From: Phoebastria nigripes
Lineage: Eukaryota > Chordata > Aves > Procellariiformes > Diomedeidae
Direction of reading: 5' to 3'
Assembly (NCBI GenBank): GCA_035582835.1
Contig: JAYKAV010002397.1
Coordinates: 838,525 to 902,524, forward strand
Length of the DNA: 64,000 nt
Shown here: positions 12,201 through 26,900 of the stretch, piece after piece
Layout of the letters: every line of letters begins with the position of its first letter
How positions within the stretch are numbered: the stretch's first letter is position 1
Made by a program: the position numbers and the translations under genes
Notes under the pieces: model-generated
The model's database searches: none
Seen by the model: only the letters and a program-made list of their open reading frames with translations
What the model was told of the DNA's origin: nothing

Positions 12201-15200
12201 CACAGGATGCAATATGAAAAAGCAAGGTGGTCAGCATGATGACAAGGAAATTTTTGCAATACTTCAAAATGAAGAAAAAACATTAATGAATAAAAAATTA
12301 CTCTTTTCTTAATACATAATCTCATTTACTACTTCGGATTTTTACCCCTGATTTGAAGCATTCCATCTCATTCACGATTCCCTTACATGAATGGAAGGTA
12401 AACAGATGCACTGAAATCTCTCATGACACTGAAGCACCTCACAGTCGTGTATTTTAATTTCTGGCATACATTATGATCCGTACTTAATGGATCCTCTGTT
12501 GTTATGCCATTTTGATTATATCAGCATGTATTTTAGTCATTGATCAGCAACTCCATTTGTCTTTTATATTACAATTTGACATCAATACAAGAAACAGGAT
12601 GAGATGCAAACAAAATGATACAGAATTACTAAATAATACTTGATCATGAATTATATTTGCGAAGCATGACTTGTCAGTACTGGATTTAACAGTAGGTAAT
12701 GAATGCTTCTTTGTACTGCACTCCCAGAAATTCAATAAAAGCAAGAAAAAAGCTGCTTTCAGAGTAAAAAAAAAAAAAAAAAATGCAACTACCAGTTGCT
12801 AATCACATCTAAGGATTGGTCTTCCTTACTAAGAAGTCAGGGATGGGCATTAGATGCCTCTTCATAGTTACTGTTATCAGTGACTTGGTGATCTCAGGTG
12901 GATCTCTAGTAAACAGCACTTCTAATAAAACCCTGCTGTAACTGGAATGCTCTCAGAAGGAAGAGTACCAAGAAGTTACTTTTCCAGTTGTTATTCCCAC
13001 CTATACAGACACCAGAGAAGCAGTGCAGAATGCACTGTACTACTATTTGGCTGAGAAAAATCTGGAAACTCAACCCTTAACGGTCAATTCGACATCAGAC
13101 TAAAAATTAAGAGTTTTAATGCAGAGGTTACCACAACAAAGGAACTCAACTAGGTTTTGATTTAGCAACATTAAAATTTAGTCATTTTTGATCAAAATGG
13201 AACACTTGAAATTTTTGAAGAAGAAATTTTTCATTTTAGTTTGCTGAAACATATTTCAGCATTAAATGGCATGTCTCCCCCCTCCTTTCTTTTAGCATGT
13301 TGGGATGTGGTTAGACTCCCTCAACTCTAATGATGTACTATAAAAAAAGTAGGAGGAGATACGATCCTCCAGAGCCACAACAGCCATCCACAGTAAATAC
13401 AGTGCATTGCAGGACTGCAGTTGTTGCTTTATTAAAAATTACGTGAAAGAAAACATTTCAAGGTCACCCAAATAATTGATATATTCTCAGCTGAACTGAA
13501 GCAGACATTTCACTTTGACTTTTGCAGCAGAAATGTTGAAACTTATGAAAACTTTGTTCTCTGTCCAAAACTGCCCCCAACAGCCAACAAAAAATTCCTA
13601 AACAAATTTTCTGGGGTGACAATGATTATTTTAAAATAAAGAAAAGAAGAATACTATAAAAAAAATCAAAGAAACAGGTCATTTTGATATCTGATAACCA
13701 AAAGGAATGTTTTGGCATAAATGAATTTATCTCCACTGCAGTCTGATGAAGCTTTTCAGATTTTTAGTACTTGCTTATCTTTGTTAATACACTCAGGCAT
13801 GCATATATCTTCTGAGAGGTCTGCTTAAATGGCTGAGCTTTAATGGCTCAGCCGACAGGAAATGTTAAAAGACACCAAAAAATTATTATTAGTAGTAGTT
13901 TGTTTTCCATGAACAATGCACTTGCACTTTCCATGAACACTTTTAGACCTCCAGAAATGCAAGGCTGATCTATATATTAAAACAACCCAAACCCAGAAAG
14001 TGGAAAATAGACAAATAAAATAAAATAAAAAAACAACCAAAAAAACCCACCCTGAAACTGGAGGTAAGCTTCATAACAAAAGAAACATTTTCAGCCAGAC
14101 AACTTTAACCCAATAATTACTTTGCACTTCACTGTCCTGTCTTTTAACTTAAAGTTGTTTATAAATTATATGTGAAAAGATTCCTGGGGAATAAGCTCAG
14201 AGATAGAGCTAACCTGATGATTTATATATTGCTGTAGTAACATAAAAAAGGGGCACAGTTTTATATATGTTTACGCATACATGAATATATATGTATATAT
14301 AGGTGAGAGAGAGTATGCTCATGATGGGATGCCCTATGTTAAGTTAATCTTGGCTAAATTTTGTTTTTCCTCATGACAAGGCAAATGTAGTGAGACTTGA
14401 GTAACCTTACAACCAACTCTGTGCACCATCCCTGCTTTCTAATCCATAAATTTTGCCTTCTGGACAATCTGTGTTAAAAGAAATAAGGTTTGTTTCTCCC
14501 CCCGCCCAATAAATATTAAGTATAAATTTATTAAATTGATTAAGGAAAAGTATAGGATAAATAGGAATAATTTGCCTTTCTGAGAGGAAAGCGTGACTGC
14601 TTTTAATTATAGTTTCACGGGATTTACCTGAATTCCATGAGGGTAAATACTTTCTTGTTAGAGTTAGTTTCATCAGGACTTCAATACAATGCATAAAAGG
14701 AATGTAAAATATTTTGTTTTGGGGTATTTTTTATTTTTATTTGTTTTGTAAACCAAACAGATCATACAACTTATTTTCAGTGTAGGAGTTGATTCCATAT
14801 GTGCAAAATCAACATGAATATTGTAACAACTTTTATCACAGGACAAACTAAATTTAGCAAGACATTGAGCTGAGTAAAGAGAAAGTTGCATATTTTCTGA
14901 ATTACTGACTTTTAAGAATAAAAAAATACGGAAAGCACTGTTAAAGTGGGTATTTTTATAATATACGTATAGCTTGGCAAAAAACCAACCACTCTTTGCT
15001 TTTCATACACTGACTGAAGTTCATTGAAAAATTGTTTTTTGCTTTCACTAATCAATTTGGAAAACTAGTTTGGAACTTTATTACTCTCCTGGCCAAAACT
15101 CTTAATCTGTTAGTCTGATTTTATCAATGGGTAGAGACATTTTTTGTGTGCTGTTACTATCCGTAAGCTTAAATAGCTTTCTCCTAGCTGTTTAACCTCT

Positions 15201-18200
15201 GATGTACCTAGAAAATGTATTTGCTCATATTTAGCCCACTTACTCTTGGATATATTAGGACAAAACAGACACGAGGTACTGCAGACTGCACTTTTTTTTT
15301 CTCTACTGAAAGTGACTGAGCACCTGAAGTGCTTAATTTGGAGGATAATACTTTAGTTGCTTTAAGGAGGAAAGTATAACACTGTTCAGTATCTTCTAAG
15401 TCATATACATTTAAACAAAAGTCAATAAAAATTCACTCTAAGAGAAGTCTGGCTTGAGGCTTGGTACACATTATTGGTACACATATTCACCTTGTTTGAC
15501 AGGATAGATTAGTAGACAATCTAAATTGTTGAAATATGAAATATTCTCAACCTCAATACCTCTGGAAGTTCCAACCTTATCATGTTGGTTATCCACAAAT
15601 ACTGAGGTATATAAAGACACTCAAACTCCATACACCTTTTAGCACATGCGTGTTGTAGAACCATCTAATGAATTCACCTGGAATTAAGCATGTGCCCACT
15701 GTCCTACCTACTGTAAATAAAAGAAAGTTGGTGTTCCTACAAACAGAATGCAACCTTAAAAATAATGTTGGTATAATATAGAGTGGTAAAATACTGTATT
15801 TATTGTTACAGTTTTTGTGGTTTCTGTGAACAGGAAGCTATATAATACAATATAAAGCTGACAACAACCTACCATCTTTAAAATATTTTTAAAAATTAAC
15901 TGATACCAAGGGCAAGTGCTGAGAAGTAGGCAAGTTACTTTAATATAGCAATAAATTCAACCAAACTGTTTTTTTTTCCTGAATGAGTGTAATACAATAA
16001 AAACACTGTAAATTTGTCTTTCTTACTATGTGATAAAATAATGTTAGCTTATAGAAGCCAATTACTATTGTAATGTTTTTTTACCATTACACTTAATGTT
16101 TTGAAACTAAACTAGATAGCTCCAGTGACAACAATGAAGCTCCACCATTTTATGTTAGCTACAGAATACATCCACAGTTTTTAAACCCAGCTTTTATCAT
16201 ATTGAGCTTGTTTTTCATAGAATAAGATTATTAATTTCCAGGATCTGGGCAGTTTCAAACTACTTCAATTTATTTAGAGCGCGGTATATTAATTTCCACT
16301 AACCACAATTTCACTAAACCTAAACATGTTGTCTGTTTTACATTTTACTTGCTAACAATAAAATAACCATTTTCAAATATAATAAATGATATTCAAATTG
16401 ACTTTGTAGTCTACAGTGAGACTGAAGTAAGTGCTAAGTCTAAACATTTTCTAAGGAGCATATAATTAAATTTGAGGAAACAATGTTTTTAGGAAACAAT
16501 GTTTGCTTTGAATAACATGACTAATTCAAAATAGGGCCTCATTTTTGAAGTCATCTGGCTACATCAAAGGGTTAATTTAAGCACGAAAATAAATTGTTGA
16601 CGTATGACTAGATAACATGAGACTCAGTAATAAAAAATGCAAGTCCGTCTTCTGCTGTTTCTCTTCCAGATTAACGAAACTTTTATGTTTGGTATTAAGT
16701 CTTGATCTGTTCAGTTACTGCTGTCAGGCTACCCTTCCACCCCCAGATGTTGGAATCCTGCTTTAAGATTACTGTTTTTACTAGTGGGACCATAACAAGA
16801 ACATTTTGCTTACACACATATGGATATGGTAGTCTGCCATGGAACACCCAGGCTGGAGTTAGGGCATGGAGCTGAAATGCACAGGCTAAAGGCAGGTGAA
16901 AACCAGACTGAAAATATTGCTACTTCTCAAAACTGGTTTTAAGAAATCAGAAGCACATAAACAGTAATTTCTCCCCCTGATTTTTTTTTTCTTTCCAGGA
17001 AACATTAGTGTTCTCTGTCCTGTTTACGAACTCAGATTTCAAAATAGAAACATACAGTACATTTTCTAGTTCACTTTCACACATCTGAGTCTTTCTTTAC
17101 TGACATCACGTTAACATAGGAAGGAGATAAGAATGTTGCTAGTAATGAAAAAGACGACCTACCCCCCAAAAGCAACCTTTTATTAAATTGGGCCTCCCTC
17201 CCTTTGTAGAAATTCCCATTCCAGATATCTAGAAGGTAATGAGAGACAGTAATCATTCACATTGGATTTTTTATACTTCTTTTTGAGAAGGAGAAGCAGC
17301 AGATATTATTCTAGCCCACTGATGGTCCTCTTTATTGCTGACAGTGCATTTTCAGTAGGTGATATATAAATGTGGTCACACACATCCATGTGCTAATCAA
17401 GTCCCTCATACCTAACTCGGACTCTTGATGCTGGGGTCCTAAGGAAATCTGTATCTAACAGACCTTTGCAATAAAAAGTAACACGTATGGAGTCAAAGGG
17501 CAGTAATAGGTGCTGTCTCCCCAGTTGCTCATGGTGAAGTAACTGGCTGTCAGGATTTACAAAACTAAACCATAGTGGACAAAAGTTAGTTAATGCTACT
17601 ACTTAATAGAAACATTCCCAAGTAAAAGCAGTATGGAAAAACTTTTTGATTTGTGACCTATTGCTTTTATTTCCTCTTGTTGATATTATACTATTTGTAG
17701 ATACCATAGGGAATACTCACAATGTCATTTCAGGTTTTTTTATATCTAGGTTGTTAATACCCCAGTGTTAGGTCACGGTTTGCCACTGCTGCAATCTGTT
17801 TCAGCCACTCCTGGGACTCAGAAGACCCCAATCCAGATCTATAGTGATTACAGTCCCCAGTTACCTGCGGCTCACCTCAGTATGGCATTGAGATCTCGGT
17901 GTTGCCTACACAGAAATCATACAATCCTGCATTTGCCGTGGTCCTGGAATTTTGATGCCTGCCTACTGGTTTCTCATAGCAAGAGCTGCAACTCTTCAAT
18001 CAATCTGTAAGTTCAGGATTATTGTAGGTCTCTGGTGACAGTATTTTTTGCAGTCTTTTGTAATGCTCACACTTGTAACTGACAAAATTTATCCCTTATA
18101 GGCCGCGAATTCCAAGAGAAGGAAAACCTTGAATCCAGCCTGCTAAATGTGGAATCATGGGCAACTTTGCTCCCTGTAGAGATGTGAATTAGTTTTCAAA

Positions 18201-21010
18201 ACTCAGGTGATTAGGGTCCATACTCAGAATGAGTAACAGATAATTAGGTAAATCCAAAGTAGTAAGTTACTGCATCTTTTCTAAGGAACTCCAATTGTAA
18301 ATATTTCTCAGTTAATGATTTAGGATAAAAACCAGCTAGCAGTCAAGCTAGCTATAAATTACATCTTGAAATCTAGGTTAATGAAACAGATACAAGTAAA
18401 ATCTAGAACTGAACAGATATGGTAATAATATTTAGAATAAATTTTCTAGAGCAAAATTACTCAATCTCTGCCTTCAAAACAAAGCACAATTATAAACACT
18501 GCACTTTGAATTATAAAGCATTTAAAGCCTGTTAGCTAAATGGGAGAAAAAACCTGCCCTAAAGCTTTAAGGGACACTTTGGGACAATAACATCCTCATT
18601 AAAAAATAAGGATACATCAAAACTCTTGAGTTAAAAGGTTAAGTGTTAGTCTCTGTGTAGTTGATAAATGTTGAGCTAATCTAATCAGTGGTTGTAAGAG
18701 GCAATGCCATCAGCTAGCTGCCCTGACCTGTGCTTCTAGTTTCCTCAAAAGTAAGATTTAAGAAAGATGTCAACTCTGGGCCTTTGACCTAGCAAGGACC
18801 TTGTTCGGGCCAGCCTGGTGTTCTGCTAAACAGACTGAGAACTTTCAGCTCAAATCAGTAACATGTGCACTTCACTAATACAACACATGGCTTGGAAATT
18901 AAAATGCAACGTGATCGAGTGCTTTAGGATATTTTAACAGTTAAAGAATGTAGCTAGAGGAAAAAAAAAAAGCTTGTTTCTGTGTTTTGCTTTGGGGAGG
19001 GGGAAAAGGACAAATTCAATTGTATTGCTTTTCTTCAAAAAAGTGGGGAAACAAAAATTCAGTTAATTAGTTCATGGATGACTGACCTAGGGGAAATAAG
19101 GAGGTTGTATGTTTCTTTATGACATGTGTCACTTATTAAATAAGTAGGTTTTACTACTTCCAATTGAGGTAAGTTAAAACTAATTAGAAGGTAGTTAAAT
19201 TACAATCTAAATACAATAAAACACAATAAAAATAGCAAATAGCATTTTGGTCATCAATAATATTCCTAAATGCAGTTGATTATTTCCAATAGTTCCTGTA
19301 TTGAGTATTTCCAATTATTAGAGTAACAAGCTTTGCCAGCTGCTGGAATGACAGTTTAACCCTACATACAGTAACTAGGACAGACTTTTCACATATGCCA
19401 TTATTTAACCAGATTAATTTATTTCATGCCATCTTTTACTGGTGACTCTAGACATTATATATAAATCTGGACTCTATAAACCAAAATCCATTCACCCTTT
19501 TTAGTTATTATGGAATGATCAAGTGTACAGTAAAATTGACAGAGACCCAGTTACTAATTACTACCAGCATCTCAGGTCAGTGTTGAGATTTTACATTTGA
19601 TAATAAACCGATGATGCTTGTAATACCCATGCAGATTTTCACTCACTAAGGGTCAAGATTATCTATCACTATTTTACAATTATGCACTACCAATAAATGT
19701 ATCTACATATATACATATATTTCTTCCATCTCAATTAGCTATGAAATAATTAGCTAACTGCAGTTTTTGGCNTACATCTGCTTATCCCTTGCATTTCCAG
19801 TTTTTAGACTTAGATGGAAACTTGAGTAGAAAATAAACTGCTCAACTTGGATAAGCCAAAGATGACAATGCTAGGTTAAAGAAACTAAAAAGAGGAAATA
19901 CTAAAGTTAAACTACCTTCCACTAAAAAAGACCGTATTTCTTTTTGCTGCTCAAGCATGGAACATGCTAGCTTAATCTCCATCTCCTACTGGATGTCCAG
20001 ACAGAAGAAGTGACTTTTGTTGTTTTTTCCTTCTATCTGGAAGATGCTTCTCCGGATTTTAGAGTGCCAGTGTCTATTACATTAATGGTCAACCTATTTC
20101 CTTAGTTTTCAGAGAAAGGAAAGAACATGNTGAGAAAGCAAATGAGAGTTATTGTACTTATTGGAATAAATGGTTGAGAGGACATTAAGACTACATATCG
20201 GGCAAGTGCAGTTCACATAATTTGAATTTCTTTTGCAATTAAAATTGTTAGTCAAAACATACAAAGCATTGGTTGTATGTAGTTTAATCATATCTAAATA
20301 TATTTACTTCTCCTCTGTGTAAAGCTACTTCTATTTCAACCTACATACTACCCCAGATTTTTCATCACTTATTTATACCTGCTAATGACACAGGCAGTGA
20401 CCGCTTCCTTGTAATAAAATAAATAAAATAAATAAAGTAAATGCATTGCAGGAATGTAGAATGGGCAGTTAGCATTACACAGTATAAAAGGTCTTAAACA
20501 TATTTTTTTGTATAAGGGAGCTCTGCATTTAAGAATTGAACATGGTATTGTACTTCCGCAAAAACATTTCCTTCTATGACTTAATAAAGGAATAGGACAG
20601 AGCAGGACATTCTCCTAATGGTTATGAACTTAAAAAAAATCTTATTTAGTAGCCATGAGAACTATAATCTGCTATTATTCACTATAATTTCATGAATTCA
20701 AAGTAATGGACAGAGTATAGGTGGAAAGGATTTTATATTTGCAGAAGACTCAATGTTTAAGCAAACCCAGAACTATGACATACACATCCCCTAAACTCAT
20801 GTGACAGCATCTGCTGTAATAGAAATGTAATTGATACGCAAAGATCTGTTTGCAATTTTGGTATAAATGATTCTGTTCTGCGTATTTATTCCAGGGATAC
20901 TCAATGCAGGGATTGAGATTGTCATTGGCTGTATTGGTTATTCTTTAGTCAGACTGAAACAGGTGTTCAAAAAACAGATTTGTACTATTCCTGCATACCT
21001 TTAAATGAAG

Positions 21011-21032
21011 AAAAAAAAAAAAAAAAAAAAAA
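21011..21032. repeat. A(22) homopolymer
   Basis: Uninterrupted run of 22 A on the plus strand, preceded by ttaaatgaag. No LINE or SINE body was recognised directly upstream, so I do not call it a retroposon tail. Confidence 0.9.
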
Positions 21033-23814
21033 GTAAAGCTCCATTTAAATATTTTCTGCACTGATTTTATGTTACATTTTGGAATATACTAACTGTAGAC
21101 CTATGCACCATTATATAATGACAGTATTTATGAAAAGTCGTAAGTACATAGCAATACAGAAACTTGGCAAGTATTCAAAGGTCTGGTAATGGAAAATAGC
21201 CTCCACTATTTCAGTCAGATTAGATGCAAAACTTTGATATACCTATTTAATGCCTTTCAGAATTTACTCAGCATTTTCCTTTTTACTTTTATTGAAGAGT
21301 AAAATTATTGAATTCAAGTTGCTACAAGTATTATTCAGTTTAGCCTAGATACAACTTTTATAAGGAATGTCTTGTCATGATTTTTTTAAGCCTGTGATTT
21401 TTATAAATGCTTAGTTAAATTAATCCACTGCATAGAGAAATATTCTTCTGTTTCCTCAATCAGAACTAAATTGTCCTCATTCTTTCCCAAATAGATGCTT
21501 CTTGCCACAAGGCATAACTTCTGTCAGTCCTCCAAAGCTCTAATATCTTCTGGAATAAATAAAATAGGTATTTGCCTTGAAAAAAATAAAAAATGAAGAA
21601 ATCCTCTTCCTCCAAGAGCAGTAACTAAATGTGATAAAAGCACTGAAAATACCTCCTAAATCAAAATTAGTAATGAAATCTCTTATTGAAGAAAAGATAT
21701 AAAAGGTGTTATGAGGGACAATTTTCAACCAGCAGCATTAGAAGATCAAGGTATTGCCACTATACTGTGAAACAGTCTCCCAAACTCATGGTACCATTGA
21801 AATACTACCCATTTAAGATACTTTTTAAAGACACTTTAAAGGTATATTTCTTTTAAAGAAAGACATTTTCCTAAATACTGAACAGTTAATTTTGATTCTC
21901 TTCATCTTTCTTTAGGGTGTTAATTTTTTTATTAAGACCTCAAGCAATAGGTCACAAAATAGAAAAGGATACAATAACAAATGATCTTTTATCCAGTGGA
22001 AAAATACAGCTTCCAAACAAAATAGTGAGCTATAAGACAACATCCAGGATTCACATAGCATGCATTAAAAAGATTGTGGGCCTGCCTTTCCTTTGCAAGG
22101 TCTGAATTCTTCCATATTTTGCTATGAATTAATTACATGTCTATCATTTCTACATTTGCTCTTTTCAAATAATTTTGTATTTAGTAATTAATCAAAATTT
22201 TGTTTAATATAAATACGTCAACAAAGTAAAGAAATAAACGTAGCTGGAATTTCAACCATTTGGATGCCACTGTTGACTTTAGCAGGAGTCATACAGCTGG
22301 ACTGCAGGCAGCAGAGAGTGAAAATAGACTATATTGGCTTCTTGTTTTGATCAAGGTCTGGATAGCAATACTTAAGCACCAAAGCACATTAGGGCATATG
22401 GAGGTAGGGAGGGAGGAAGAGGAGGTGACAAAAAACAACCCTCACCCTAAGAAGATCTCTTGGAGAGCTGAGATGAGATAAGATGAACTAACAAAGTCAG
22501 TGGAAGTATCGAAGGCAGTTACTAGCAATGAAACAATTATATGCATGAACGACACTGAAGCAATCCACAGTGACAGCTGCACCAAAGAGCCTGATGAGGC
22601 AGGTTCTGCCCCATTCACACCCTTGTGATTCCACCAGGAATGAAGGAAGAGTATGGCCGAAAGACAGCATGTTGAAGCAATTCTAGGTCTCATTGTTCAA
22701 ACAATCATAATCTTGTAGTGCTCTGAGGGGCACTTGAATGCGAACACCTCAAAAGCTCTATTTCAGACAAAAAAGGGAAGATTTTGCATTATTCAGAGAA
22801 GAGACCTGGTGCCACTTTAGCATATGTTGATAATTTCTTCAGTTCTGCTGGAGAAACATCTTAGAAAATAACTAGGTAGAATATTTGGCAAACTTAGATG
22901 AACATGTGCAGGACAGGCAAGTGGAATAAAGGAGATTCAGGTGTGGACATACCCTGTTTAAATGATCACCTCATAGGGGTTTTTGTTTTTTTTTGTGGAG
23001 AGGGGAACTACATTTATAACCTCGGACTCAATGGTCCATCTTACAGAATGACAAGCTCCTTCAATTTACCAAGATATTTCCTTGACAAAATCACTACAAC
23101 ACAAGAAATGCAATATAGTTTTGAAATATTCAGGTATTGGGAATCAAGGGCCAAGTTCCTGGCTGGCCTAAATTAAGATTCCTTCAAATCTGAGTGATGA
23201 CACTCAAAGAGCAAGAGCATAACTCTAAAAAAAAATGAGGAAAGGGTGATGGATGGGGGTGGGGGAGCAGGATTCATGTCAACAAAGTAGTCTTACTTTT
23301 TAAATACGGCACAGAAAGTTTCTATTCTAAGACCTTTAAGCAAGAGAGAATATGCTATACATTTAAATGAGCGAGAAGCAGGGGAGAAGATGTTTATGTA
23401 ACTAAATTTAGTAAGACCGGGTCAAGAAATGTGTTGGTCATGCAATGAGACATCTTGAAGCATTTATTAAAAAAGCTAGAATCCACACAGTTCTCAAACA
23501 AACAGTTGCTGCACTAGCTTTAAAATCTGCAAGAAACAGGACATTTTGTAAAATGAAGGAATCAGACCATAAGTAAAACATTAAAATGAATATATTCAAT
23601 CCTATTTTCTAACAAAACAATCACTGCCAAAAAGGACAAGTTGATACTTCTCACTAAATCTGTGCTCAATCCATAAACACTTTTAAGGAATTCAGGAGCC
23701 TGTGTCAGGAATTCAGAGGGCACAGTGCGGTACTGAAGTGATGCTTTAATCATACTTTGACTTTTTATCTCAGTGCAAATAAATAGGTAAGAACCATTGA
23801 TATTTAAAAAAAAC

Positions 23815-23869
23815 AAAAAAAACAAAAAAAACAAAACAAAAAAACAAACCAAAAAAACCCAACCAAAAC
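23815..23869. repeat. A-rich simple repeat with spaced C
   Basis: About 55 bp of A-runs broken by single or double C, grading from (A7-8 C) units into AACC units. Low-complexity DNA. On the minus strand it is a T-rich, G-spaced tract. Confidence 0.85.
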
Positions 23870-24599
23870 CTAACAGACTCCTGAAACCTAGATAAAAAGA
23901 CCTACTATCAGTGTGACACAGAACTGGTATTTATTTCTGGAAGGTTGGGGTTTTTTTTTAAATCCTTAAGAACATCATCTTCTGCTGAGCACTCAAAAAA
24001 AAAATCACAAATTCTCCTTTTGTGTCATCAGTTACAGTGTCTCAATAGATGTCAAAACTGTAGAACTGGAATACATTTCAAGAGCAAGCAGTAGGAAATG
24101 AACCTTAAGAAATTTTAACTATGTACAGTAGGGTGAAAGGATAGGAACAGGGGCTTATGTTTTATTAGTTTTGTTATTATTATTTACAAGAAATAAAGTA
24201 CTTCACTTATCCATAAAAAGGGTGCAGGCCAAAATCATAAAGAACATGTTAACACCGCTAGCTTGTAATGGATGCAATCACACTATTACTATCTAAATTT
24301 TTGTTTATTTTTCAGCAGATTGGTGTCTGCAAATCATGCTGTCTTACATTGCCGCTCCTCTGTAACCTTAACCATTATTCCTACTGTGTAAAGTGAAGCA
24401 CAAATTTAAGGTGACAAAGCACCAGTTGGCTGATGTGAAGTATGCTACGAAAGCAGAAACCTCTGAAAGCTTCACAGCCATTATGAAATAACTGACCTAT
24501 ATGAAACTGCTACCATGGTTCACAAATTTATTGTCAGGTTCCAGCCTCTAGCTGTTCTCTGATTGTTCTAAATACTTGACAAACTGAAGCCTTTTCACT

Positions 24600-26900
24600 T
24601 TCCGTTGAAATTGCCTCATCTCCCTGTCAGAGCGCCATGGGGGACTCCATTACTTTTCTGACTTCTTTCCCCTACTGACAAGTCATTTAGCTGGCTTCTT
24701 GTTGTGAAGGCTGTCCATGTCAAATTAGCCAGGGCCCCTATTGTCCTTATTACCACTCGAAAAGCCATCATGAGTAATGCTACGGGGTCCCTCAGTTGTC
24801 ATCATTTGTCAGAAAGAAAGGGAGTGTGGTTACATATAGCTGACAGGTAATTTCAGTGTCTACAATTACCCCAATTAGTCTTGTCATAAACAATTCGATA
24901 AATGCACACCAATACAAACAGATAAACACACCAAGGTTTCTCACTATTAATGTCATGTAATGGATAAATAACTGATATAATGCTATATTTTATTTATTTC
25001 TTTAAACTATCCTCAGCTGCAAGCTGGCAGTTGCTACCTGGTCAGCACAAATTGTACTATCTACTTTCATTAGCTCATCACCACAAGAGAATATGAAAGG
25101 CTGTGACAAAATTCATTTAGCGAGAGCGCGAAAGAGCAGATTGCCTAAAGCAGGTGTTATAACAAAGATAAAACAAAGGTTTTCTTTTGTCAGTTCAGTG
25201 CCACAACGAGCTTTAAAGGAGACTATTTTGTCCTTAAAAATAAACATAAAACATGAGAGAGACAGAAAGAGAAAGCAGTGAAATACATTCCTTCTGAAAT
25301 TAAGAACACTTGCTTTCCACCATATCCCAAGTCAATCAGCAGGTGAGTCTTCTAACAATATAAAGCCTGATTTTCAGAGGGGGTCACAATATTAACCGAA
25401 TTCTCTCCACGTATTTTTTCTAATTTTTTAAAAAAATACACCTCGCAATGCCATATAGCTCCTGGAAGATCTGATAATTACTCCACATAATCTACAACAT
25501 AATCACTGCTGTTCCTACATAAGAATTATTTTAGTAATTCCAACTCACTGGACAGTCTGTAGTACTGTGTTAAAGCCTTTTGGGGCATAAAATATTGATA
25601 ATGTTGACTGCTATTCTAAAATGTCAGGTAGACCTGTTATAAACACAACACTGAAAAAAGCAGCTTTAATAACATCCATATTAAGCACTGAATTACGAAT
25701 TGCTAAGCTTATCCTTGTGATCCACCTAAATAAACATTGAAATCTTGACATCTCTAGAGTCCACAGCACCCTGTCTGTTTGCTGACCGCAGGCTTAAGTG
25801 ATGGCTGAAAAACCGAACGCAGACATGTTGTTGTAGGAAATTGCTTTTGGCAACTATTTGTTCGAACTCAAGATTTTTTTTAAACCAACACTAAGAACCC
25901 ACCAGAAAACAGGACAGGTCTCCCTAATGAGTAATCTATTTTAGCACAGTCTTGTCTAGGCATGACAGTTTACTGAGAGGCTTGAAAAAACTCGTAATTA
26001 CCAGTGTTACAGGGCAATTAATGTATATTACACTGCACTACTCATGGCAGCAACTGTCATTTTCTCAATAAAAATGAGTACTCTTCAGCTAAAGGTGACA
26101 TTAATTGGGACTTTAATGACTATGCAGAGGAGCTGAAGCCAAATATGAACAAAACAGCGATTCAATGAGCGACTTCAGAAACGAGAAAATTGTACTAAAA
26201 TGAGATTAATTGCTGTTTAGAAAAAGGAAAGAACCTAAAAAGCTATTAAATTGCAGGGTTTGGGTGCCCGGGTGATGGTTGTGATGTTAATCTTGCATTC
26301 TCACAGCAGGCAAATATTCACTAAATTCAGAGCCTTTTGACAGCAGGAAAAATCATGTATGCTTAACTTCAATCCATCAAAAATATATTTCAGCTTTTAT
26401 CAGTGTTCTAAATACTTCTGCAATTTCAAAAATTACTGCTCCATTCCTTGGCTGTCATCATGCAAATGCGAACACTGTCAATATTGCTATGAAAAATTCC
26501 CTGGCTTCAAAAGGCCTACTTCGGTGATAAAGAAAGAAAAACGTGAAGATTAGAATTGCAAAACACACACTACTAATATAACAGAAAGCAACAATAAGAA
26601 TTTAATGTTTAAGTTGTGGAAACTGCTAAAATAGAAAATGATGGGGTGTTGTTTTATAGTGTGCGGGGAAAAAAAAAATAAAAATCAAAGAATTCCCCCA
26701 CTCTCCCATAAAATCTTTCAAAGCTTATAACTTTATAGATAATTACTCATTGCAAATAATTAGGACATAATTTTGCAGCTTGACTTCAGGTGATATAATT
26801 ATTAAAACTGCTCTGTAGTTTCTAAAAGCCTTTATCCGTGCTACTTAATTCTTTAAAGCAATTATATAATTGCTTTTCTTTATAGCCTTTTTAACTGTCA
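24600..26900. promoter_or_regulatory. Candidate cluster of conserved noncoding enhancers, TGACAG-rich
   Basis: This block reads like vertebrate developmental regulatory DNA: no open coding frame of note, balanced word use, and dense homeodomain words (TAATTA, CAATTA, ATTAAT), a TGCAAAT octamer-like site near 26460 and many TALE-class cores. TGACAG or its complement CTGTCA occurs at 24624, 24841, 25963, 26054, 26338, 26452, 26475 and 26895, eight times in 2.3 kb where about one is expected at uniform base composition. Five of them lie in 518 bp. TGACAG is the established core bound by MEIS, PREP and TGIF proteins. CDIN1 neighbours MEIS2 in mammals, so an enhancer of MEIS2, possibly autoregulated, is a reasonable inference. 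Conservation was not measured, and the limits are judged by eye. Confidence 0.4.

Larger units (their letters stand above)
9221..24599. other. Long noncoding stretch, mostly featureless
   Basis: About 15 kb of AT-rich DNA without a supportable exon, RNA gene or classified repeat. Minor items are a run of 15 or more A near 12767-12782, TA/CA-rich simple sequence near 14274-14300 and 19704-19725, a two-copy 16-bp repeat (aggaaacaatgttt) at 16475-16504, an ATAAATAA-type repeat near 20415-20440, a 22-A tract at 21011-21032 and an A/C simple repeat at 23815-23869. The interval 17740-18120 is slightly less AT-rich and may be an old unclassified repeat. Confidence 0.55.

Noticed and set aside
17740..18120. 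Possible old exon or LTR in a slightly GC-richer patch
   Set aside because: No splice pair in phase, no domain and no recognisable LTR ends. Left as unclassified background.
21011..21032. A22 tract as the tail of a processed retrogene or SINE
   Set aside because: No coding remnant, SINE box or target-site duplication was found beside it.
26359..26553. Cys-rich 64-codon plus-strand frame resembling a small zinc-binding protein
   Set aside because: The cysteine spacing fits no known finger. The frame lies in a block that looks regulatory, has no splice or start context, and ends in a Lys-rich low-information tail. Chance is more likely.
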